From: CAYYFV01 sp964451705
GTDB lineage: Bacteria > Patescibacteriota > Gracilibacteria > UBA1369 > GCA-2718715
Assembly (NCBI GenBank): GCA_964451705.1
Contig: CAYVIV010000034.1
Location: forward strand, 1 to 6,329
Length of the DNA stretch: 6,329 bases
Reading direction: 5' to 3'
Notes under the pieces: model-generated
Databases searched by the model: none
The model's input: the letters and a program-made list of their open reading frames with translations, nothing else
Told to the model about the DNA's origin: nothing
Translations under genes and position numbers: made by a program
Shown here: one piece after another, positions 3,964 through 6,329 of the stretch
Position numbering within the stretch: position 1 is the stretch's first letter
Layout: each line of letters starts with the position of its first letter

Positions 3964-5628
3964 CTAACTTTGCTGCGAGCTTTGCTTTACTAGCGTGTCT
4001 AGAAAATTGTAGATTCTGAGCATGGCGTTTACATCGTGCATACAGTATTTCTTGAGCTCCATCATTATCTGCATCTTTTGATCAGGGTCCTGAGTTTCTA
4101 ACATTTGAACCCATTTAGATGCGACCATGCTACCGCTAGTAATAGCCATTTGGTCATATGCCATATCTGGTGCAATTGCTGGTAGTACATTTTTAAGGGA
4201 TGTACTACCTTCAAACCTACTATCAACATAATCCCTTTTGAAGGGCACCATTAAATCTACCATTCTTGTGTTCAAGGCTAGCAGATCCGTGCTTAAATCG
4301 GCAAACCTTTCTGCCAAACCTTTTATCACCCCAGCCTCAAAAGATTTATACCAAACTACTATAGGCCCGGAGTCAGCAACACTCTCTAATAAGTTCTCGG
4401 CAAATAACCTTGATTGATCTTGCTTGACTTGTGATAGAAATTCTTTACCCTCCAGAAAGCCAGAACTATGTTTGATGCAAGAAGCAAACTGAATAGGTAC
4501 ATCCACAAATGGCTGGCTTCCAATTAATGGAATTGCTGAGGAATATGTTTCAAAATCAATAAACGTAATTGCTTCACCTGTTTGGATATTCTCTAAGAAA
4601 GATTTGATTCCAGGTAGGTTAATTACAGGTTGCCCACTTTCAAATGCCTGCACAACTGGCAGCTGATTTGCTGTGATTCTTTTATCAGTTGGATCTAAAT
4701 CTGCTATAGCAAATTTTTGCTCCTCTTGATATTCTGCGAATTTTTTTGCTCCCAGGCGGGGCAGTAGTTGAATAGGCCCCTCTTTTGGCAACTGGCTCCA
4801 ACAATCAGAAATGTGTGGACAGGCCCTGCTGGGATCTCTATAACCACAGCGAGTAGTAGTCGGTACTACTGTAGGTGGAGTACTGGAAACTAAGATATCA
4901 TGTAGCTGTGTGATTTCAGATGTAATAGAAGGTAGTAATTCAAGAACCTGTGATGTTACATTCTCTATAATAAAATAGTCTTTGGGATTTATATCCTGTG
5001 TTAGGCGCACAAAGTCTTTGTTAACATGCATCAGGTATGCAGATTTTAGATTCACACCTGCCAGTCTTAATGTATGAAATTGAAATGCTATATCTCTAAT
5101 ATGTTCTGGTTTGACAGATGCTGTAGATTTAACCTCATACAGTGCTCTAGCTCTGCCGTACTCGCCTCCATAGATGGTTTTTAAAAGCTCTAATTCATCA
5201 GGAGTTAATTGAGATTTACCTGTAGTCAAAATATCTGGGCGTGCATAAAGGCCCATGGCCTGAAATGATGACTGAAAAATTGTCTTAACTACTTCTCTAA
5301 TTGCTTTATGTGTTGCCAATAACCCCTCAAAACCGAAACTTGGGACCTTAATGCCATCACGAAACAATAGGTGCTGCTCAGCTAGAGCTTCTACTAGATA
5401 ACCATCTGATCTAAAATGAGTTGGGTCTTGTGGCCTTGCTCTCAGAATTGCCTCGTCATGTACTTCATTAGTTATGCCACCTACTGGTTGACTGCTCTGT
5501 GTTCCATGCCTATCTAAATAGGGACGTAGTTCACATTTGCCCCCACGCATGTATGCTGTTTTTGTAATTGGACCCTGCTTTGCCCCCTGTGCTCTTTGTG
5601 TTGGAGGCCCTGGTATTTTTTCTGGCAT
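3964..5628 (-). CDS. DUF2779-family protein: Cas4/RecB-like nuclease plus DEDD exonuclease-like domain
   Basis: This 554-aa protein fits the DUF2779 family, whose cellular role is not established. The N-terminal half resembles a PD-(D/E)XK nuclease with an iron-sulfur cluster, as in Cas4 and AddB. After ITKTAYMRGGKCELRPYL comes a lone cysteine (C32), then the candidate active site D132 (RPDIL), E165-V-K167 (ALYEVKS) and Q183 (FQFHTL), then a C-terminal cysteine trio C261, C270, C276. The C-terminal half (from ~355) looks like an RNase H-fold 3'-5' exonuclease: D358-x-E360 in TFIDFETYSSAIPL, VVWYKSFEAGVIKGLA (~424-439), D458 in RMVDLM and D532 in YCMHDVNAM. The first ~20 residues are Pro/Gln/Gly-rich and probably disordered. 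The ATG at 5628 is preferred because later starts would cut into the cysteine-bearing part; there is no Shine-Dalgarno site. No cas genes or CRISPR repeats are near, so a DNA repair or processing role is more likely. Stop is TAG. Confidence 0.85.
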   Translation of the reverse strand: MPEKIPGPPTQRAQGAKQGPITKTAYMRGGKCELRPYLDRHGTQSSQPVGGITNEVHDEAILRARPQDPTHFRSDGYLVEALAEQHLLFRDGIKVPSFGFEGLLATHKAIREVVKTIFQSSFQAMGLYARPDILTTGKSQLTPDELELLKTIYGGEYGRARALYEVKSTASVKPEHIRDIAFQFHTLRLAGVNLKSAYLMHVNKDFVRLTQDINPKDYFIIENVTSQVLELLPSITSEITQLHDILVSSTPPTVVPTTTRCGYRDPSRACPHISDCWSQLPKEGPIQLLPRLGAKKFAEYQEEQKFAIADLDPTDKRITANQLPVVQAFESGQPVINLPGIKSFLENIQTGEAITFIDFETYSSAIPLIGSQPFVDVPIQFASCIKHSSGFLEGKEFLSQVKQDQSRLFAENLLESVADSGPIVVWYKSFEAGVIKGLAERFADLSTDLLALNTRMVDLMVPFKRDYVDSRFEGSTSLKNVLPAIAPDMAYDQMAITSGSMVASKWVQMLETQDPDQKMQIMMELKKYCMHDVNAMLRIYNFLDTLVKQSSQQS

Positions 5629-5704
5629 TGTGTTGTGTTAAAGTAGCTAACACTAGCAAGTATTTGGGATCCTTTCAAGCTCTAGCAGGATTTACCCTTT
5701 ACAA

Positions 5705-5710
5705 ATTATA
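5705..5710 (-). promoter_or_regulatory. Possible -10 of the DUF2779 gene promoter
   Basis: A perfect TATAAT on the minus strand lies just downstream of the 16S terminator U-run and ~77 bp before the ATG at 5628. The expected -35 position falls in the terminator stem and does not match consensus (TGGTTT or GTGGTT). Since transcription from 16S should end at 5722, the gene needs a promoter here; this is the best hexamer. Confidence 0.3.
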
Positions 5711-5722
5711 AACATGTTATTT

Positions 5723-5752
5723 AAAAAAACCACTACCTGAGTAGTGGTTTTT
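5723..5752 (-). terminator. Intrinsic terminator after 16S rRNA (bidirectional)
   Basis: A perfect 12-bp stem (5725-5736 with 5741-5752) with core CCACTAC/GTAGTGG and a 4-nt loop (CTGA on plus, TCAG on minus). On the minus strand it ends in seven T, the ideal shape for stopping transcripts that come out of the 16S gene; the plus strand has five T. It lies ~126 nt past the 16S 3' end and separates the 16S unit from everything downstream. Confidence 0.88.
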
Positions 5753-5877
5753 ACTGCCTTAGCAGTTAAGATTCAACAGAGAATGCCAGATTGATTTTTT
5801 TGTTGTTCGCACTCAAATAAATGAGTGTTCAATCATACCTACAAGACTGTTACCAGTCTAGGCATCTCCTATAATAG
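5753..5877 (-). other. 16S rRNA 3' trailer with three small hairpins
   Basis: Between the mature 16S 3' end and the terminator are three perfect short stems: AGACTG/CAGTCT with 4-nt loop (5844-5859), CACTCA/TGAGTG with 6-nt loop (5810-5827) and ACTGC/GCAGT with 4-nt loop (5753-5766). They may protect or help process the precursor. I see no tRNA and no boxA, which normal 16S-23S spacers often carry here. Confidence 0.5.
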
Positions 5878-6329
5878 AAAGGAGGTATTCCATCCGCAGG
5901 TTCTCCTACGGATACCTTGTTACGACTTAAGCCCAATCAGTGGTTTTGCCTTAGGCCCCCAGAAACGAGGGACTTCGGGCACCCCCACCTTTCGTGCCTT
6001 GACGGGCGGTGAGTACAAGACCCAGGAACATATTCACCGCACCATAGCTGATATGCGGTTACTAGCGATTCCAACTTCATAAGGTCGAGTTGCAGACCTT
6101 AATCCGAACTAAGATAGGCTTTAAGGGATTGGCTCCAGATTGCTCTTTCGCTGCCCGTTGTACCTACCATTGTAGCACCTTTGTAGCCCTGGGCATAAGG
6201 GCCATGCTGATTTGACATCATCCTAACCTTCCTCCGATTTGTAACCGGCAGTCTCGTATGAGAAATACAACATACGACTAGGGTTGCGCTCGTTTACGGA
6301 CTTAACCGAACACCTCAAGGCACGAGCTG
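5878..6329 (-). rRNA. rrs: 16S ribosomal RNA, 3' part (partial)
   Basis: The reverse complement contains classic 16S blocks: CAGCTCGTG (near E. coli 1055, at the window edge), AACGAGCGCAACCC, GGAGGAAGG, GTTGGAATCGCTAGTAA, CACCGCCCGTCA, AAGTCGTAACAAGG and the anti-Shine-Dalgarno CCTCC (5885-5881). It runs off the right edge. Against E. coli the segment is ~36 nt short: about 14 nt are missing between CAACCC and GACTGCC and ~12 nt from the end of helix 44, as is common in CPR bacteria. Odd sites: GTACTCACC instead of GTACACACC (A1396U), loop AGAA in helix 45, and GGAATACCTCC instead of GGATCACCTCC at the 3' tail. The 3' end is placed at ~5878 by counting three bases past CCTCC. Confidence 0.97.

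Noticed and set aside
3964..5628. CRISPR-Cas involvement because of the Cas4-like nuclease domain
   Set aside because: No direct repeats with spacers and no other cas-like protein are present. The fused exonuclease-like domain fits DUF2779, not adaptation-type Cas4.
594..5628. Alternative genetic code with UGA as glycine, known in some CPR groups
   Set aside because: All five genes read full length under the standard bacterial code with no in-frame TGA to explain. TGA is unused as a stop here, but five genes are too few to mean much.
432..5878. Insertion of a transposon or prophage as the cause of the rRNA split
   Set aside because: I found no transposase, integrase, terminal inverted repeats or target duplication flanking the inserted genes, and the genes look like ordinary chromosomal ones.
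5825..6082. 85-aa plus-strand open frame at the right end
   Set aside because: It lies on the antisense strand of the 16S rRNA gene and its trailer; rRNA conservation explains the sequence.
5878..6329. Intron or insertion in rRNA, as often seen in CPR 16S and 23S genes
   Set aside because: The visible 16S and 23S segments align continuously by eye with standard rRNA; differences are shortened helices, not insertions. The rest of both genes is outside the window.

Overview
The window is a split ribosomal RNA locus from what looks like a bacterium of the Candidate Phyla Radiation (Patescibacteria). On the minus strand it holds the 3' third of a 16S rRNA gene (right edge) and the first ~430 nt of a 23S rRNA gene (left edge). 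About 5.4 kb lies between them, carrying five protein genes and two tRNAs instead of a normal short spacer. CPR assignment rests on shortened 16S helices, unusual bases at otherwise conserved 16S sites, the separated rRNA genes, the lack of Shine-Dalgarno sites and the kind of small proteins present. It is an inference, and I cannot fix the phylum within the CPR (Microgenomates/Katanobacteria-like is a guess).

Layout from right to left, in the direction of rRNA transcription: 16S 3' end; a trailer with small hairpins; a strong bidirectional terminator (5723-5752); a DUF2779-family nuclease gene (3964-5628); a strong TTGACA promoter driving an unrecognised 105-aa protein (3558-3875), closed by a terminator embedded in a larger palindrome (3470-3528); a GNAT acetyltransferase with its own promoter (2823-3296); tRNA-Ala(UGC) and tRNA-Ile(GAU), the only genes on the plus strand, with their own terminator; a MurA enzyme with an N-terminal XRE-type helix-turn-helix domain (840-2372), fronted by palindromic operator candidates; a 78-aa membrane protein (594-830); then an A-tract/TTGACT/TATAAT promoter, a boxA-like antitermination element and a GAAA-capped hairpin leading into the 23S gene.

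The transcription signals say the 16S and 23S are separate units: 16S ends at its own terminator and 23S has its own rRNA-type promoter and leader. The tRNA pair usually found inside the spacer is still in the region but faces the other way. The protein genes appear to be mostly single-gene units, except murA plus the 78-aa gene, which look like an operon with no terminator before the 23S promoter. The most attractive hypothesis is a self-regulated cell-wall enzyme: a complete MurA active site joined to a DNA-binding domain, with an 18-bp perfect palindrome lying between the -35 and -10 of its own promoter.

The five protein genes stop with TAA (2) or TAG (3) and read through fully in the standard bacterial code.
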